Positions 5,426-6,412 of a stretch of DNA of 6,412 nt are shown here, one piece after another; the first letter of the stretch is position 1, and the number at the start of each line of letters is the position of its first letter. This DNA comes from Rhizobiaceae bacterium UBA1291 (GTDB taxonomy: Bacteria; Pseudomonadota; Alphaproteobacteria; Rhizobiales; Rhizobiaceae), in assembly GCA_002307905.1 (NCBI GenBank), contig DBUL01000064.1, forward strand, positions 21,268-27,679, given 5' to 3'. The translations under genes and the position numbers were made by a program. Under the pieces are notes generated by a model. That model did no database searches and had not been told where the DNA came from. It was given only the letters and a program-made list of their open reading frames with translations.

Positions 5426-6412
5426 ATGAACAATCCGATCACCGTTGAAGTCACCCGCGGTAAACTTGTCGAGAGTCGCCATCGCGGCCAGGCCGTCGTC
5501 ACCGACGGCGATGGCGCCATCGTCTTCTCCGCCGGTGATATCGATGCGGTGACCTTTCCCCGCTCGGCCTGCAAGGCGATGCAGGCCCTGCCGCTGGTCG
5601 AAAGCGGCGCGGCCGACGCCTATGGTTTCGGAAATAAGGAACTGGCGCTTGCCTGCTCCTCGCATTCCGGTGAGGACGAGCATGTGGCGCTCGCCGCCTC
5701 CATGCTGAAGGCCGCCGGGCGCGACGAAAGCGTGCTCGAATGCGGCGCCCACTGGTCGTTCGAACAGCCGGTGCTGATCCATCAGGCCCGCACGCTGGAA
5801 AGGCCGACCGCGCTTCACAACAACTGCTCGGGCAAGCATTCCGGCTTCGTCTGCGCCTGCTGTCATTCGGGCGAGGAGCCGCGCGGCTATGCCGGCTTCG
5901 ACCATCCGCTGCAGGCGGAAATCCGCGGCATCATGGAAAACCTGACCGGCAGTCCGCTCAGCCGCGACAATTGCGGCACTGACGGCTGCTCGATCCCGAC
6001 CTATGCCGTGCCGCTCGTTTCGCTTGCCCGCGGCTTCGGCAAGATGGCGACCGGCAAGGGCCTGGAGCCGGTGCGGGCCGCCGCCTCGAAGCGCCTGATC
6101 GAGGCCTGCATGGCCGAACCCTTCTACGTCGCCGGCACGAAACGCTTCTGCACCCGGCTGATGCAGGTGGCGCCCGGCAAAATCTTCGCCAAGACCGGCG
6201 CCGAGGGCGTGTTCTGCGCCATCCTGCCGGAAAAGGGTCTGTCCTTTGCCGTCAAATGCGAGGACGGCACCAGCCGCGCCGCCGAATCGATGATCGCGGC
6301 GCTGCTTGCCCGCCATTTCGACAAGGACACCGCCGAGCATGCCGCGCTGATGGCCATGGCCAACCACTCCATGCGCAACTGGATCGGCCTGCATGTCGGC
6401 GACGTGCGGGTG
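5426..6412 (+). CDS. L-asparaginase II, AnsA/Rhizobium etli type (3' end beyond window)
   Basis: ATG at 5426 follows GAGG (5416-5419) by six bases, and the frame stays open for 329 codons to the window edge. It belongs to the Asparaginase_II family (AnsA type), which hydrolyses L-asparagine to aspartate and ammonia and is unrelated to the E. coli type I/II enzymes. The catalytic landmarks known from R. etli ReAV are present: FPRSACK with S47 and K50 (Ser48/Lys51 there), CSSHSGE with S79 (Ser80), NCSGKH with C134, K137 and H138 (Cys135, Lys138, His139), GTDGC with D186 and C188 (Asp187, Cys189), and K256 in AKTGAEG (Lys263). Both zinc-ligand cysteines and both Ser-Lys pairs are therefore intact. 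No signal peptide, so cytosolic. About 330 residues is usual for the shorter members, so few residues are likely missing. It probably supports use of asparagine as a nitrogen or carbon source. Confidence 0.93.
   Translation, partial: MNNPITVEVTRGKLVESRHRGQAVVTDGDGAIVFSAGDIDAVTFPRSACKAMQALPLVESGAADAYGFGNKELALACSSHSGEDEHVALAASMLKAAGRDESVLECGAHWSFEQPVLIHQARTLERPTALHNNCSGKHSGFVCACCHSGEEPRGYAGFDHPLQAEIRGIMENLTGSPLSRDNCGTDGCSIPTYAVPLVSLARGFGKMATGKGLEPVRAAASKRLIEACMAEPFYVAGTKRFCTRLMQVAPGKIFAKTGAEGVFCAILPEKGLSFAVKCEDGTSRAAESMIAALLARHFDKDTAEHAALMAMANHSMRNWIGLHVGDVRV

Noticed and set aside
5387..6394. 335-codon open frame on the minus strand, opposite the asparaginase
   Set aside because: The plus strand encodes an asparaginase with all catalytic residues in place and a good ribosome site. 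The minus frame has low-complexity Arg/Gly/Ala content and no domain.

Overview
The window reads as chromosomal DNA of an alphaproteobacterium, most likely in the Rhizobiales (Rhizobium/Agrobacterium-like). The reasons are high GC with strong third-position G/C in most genes, an AnsA-type (Rhizobium etli class) asparaginase, a DUF3750 protein, and a compact SPINDLY/OGT-like TPR glycosyltransferase. The lineage is inferred from gene content and style; no rRNA or other marker is present.

Layout, left to right: (1) the 3' two thirds of a PIG3-type NAD(P)H quinone oxidoreductase on + (2-613). (2) A less GC-rich block holding a divergent pair, an SDR oxidoreductase on - (799-1542) and a TetR-family regulator on + (1634-2188). 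Their shared gap carries a compact array of 10-bp half-sites laid over two opposed promoters. (3) A TPR protein with a GT41 (O-GlcNAc transferase/SPINDLY-like) catalytic region on + (2381-4312). (4) A short region (about 4320-4549) with a very strong Shine-Dalgarno site, a 24-codon ORF, a run of predicted hairpins and a clear intrinsic terminator: a candidate small structured or dual-function RNA. (5) A membrane-anchored DUF3750 protein on - (4613-5353). (6) Divergent from it, an AnsA-like L-asparaginase on + (5426 to the window end), open to the edge and missing only its last few residues at most.

The genes do not form one pathway. The clearest functional unit is the TetR/SDR pair: the regulator probably represses itself and the SDR through the shared operators, and an inducer, perhaps a substrate of the SDR, would release it. 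The GT41 protein probably glycosylates a protein, but its target and sugar donor cannot be read from the window. No mobile element, CRISPR array, tRNA or rRNA is visible.

Nothing here is clearly a new multi-gene system. The least explained items are the small RNA/small ORF locus, the operator array, the donor-site substitutions in the GT41 enzyme, and a papain-like His...NSNTF signature in the DUF3750 protein.
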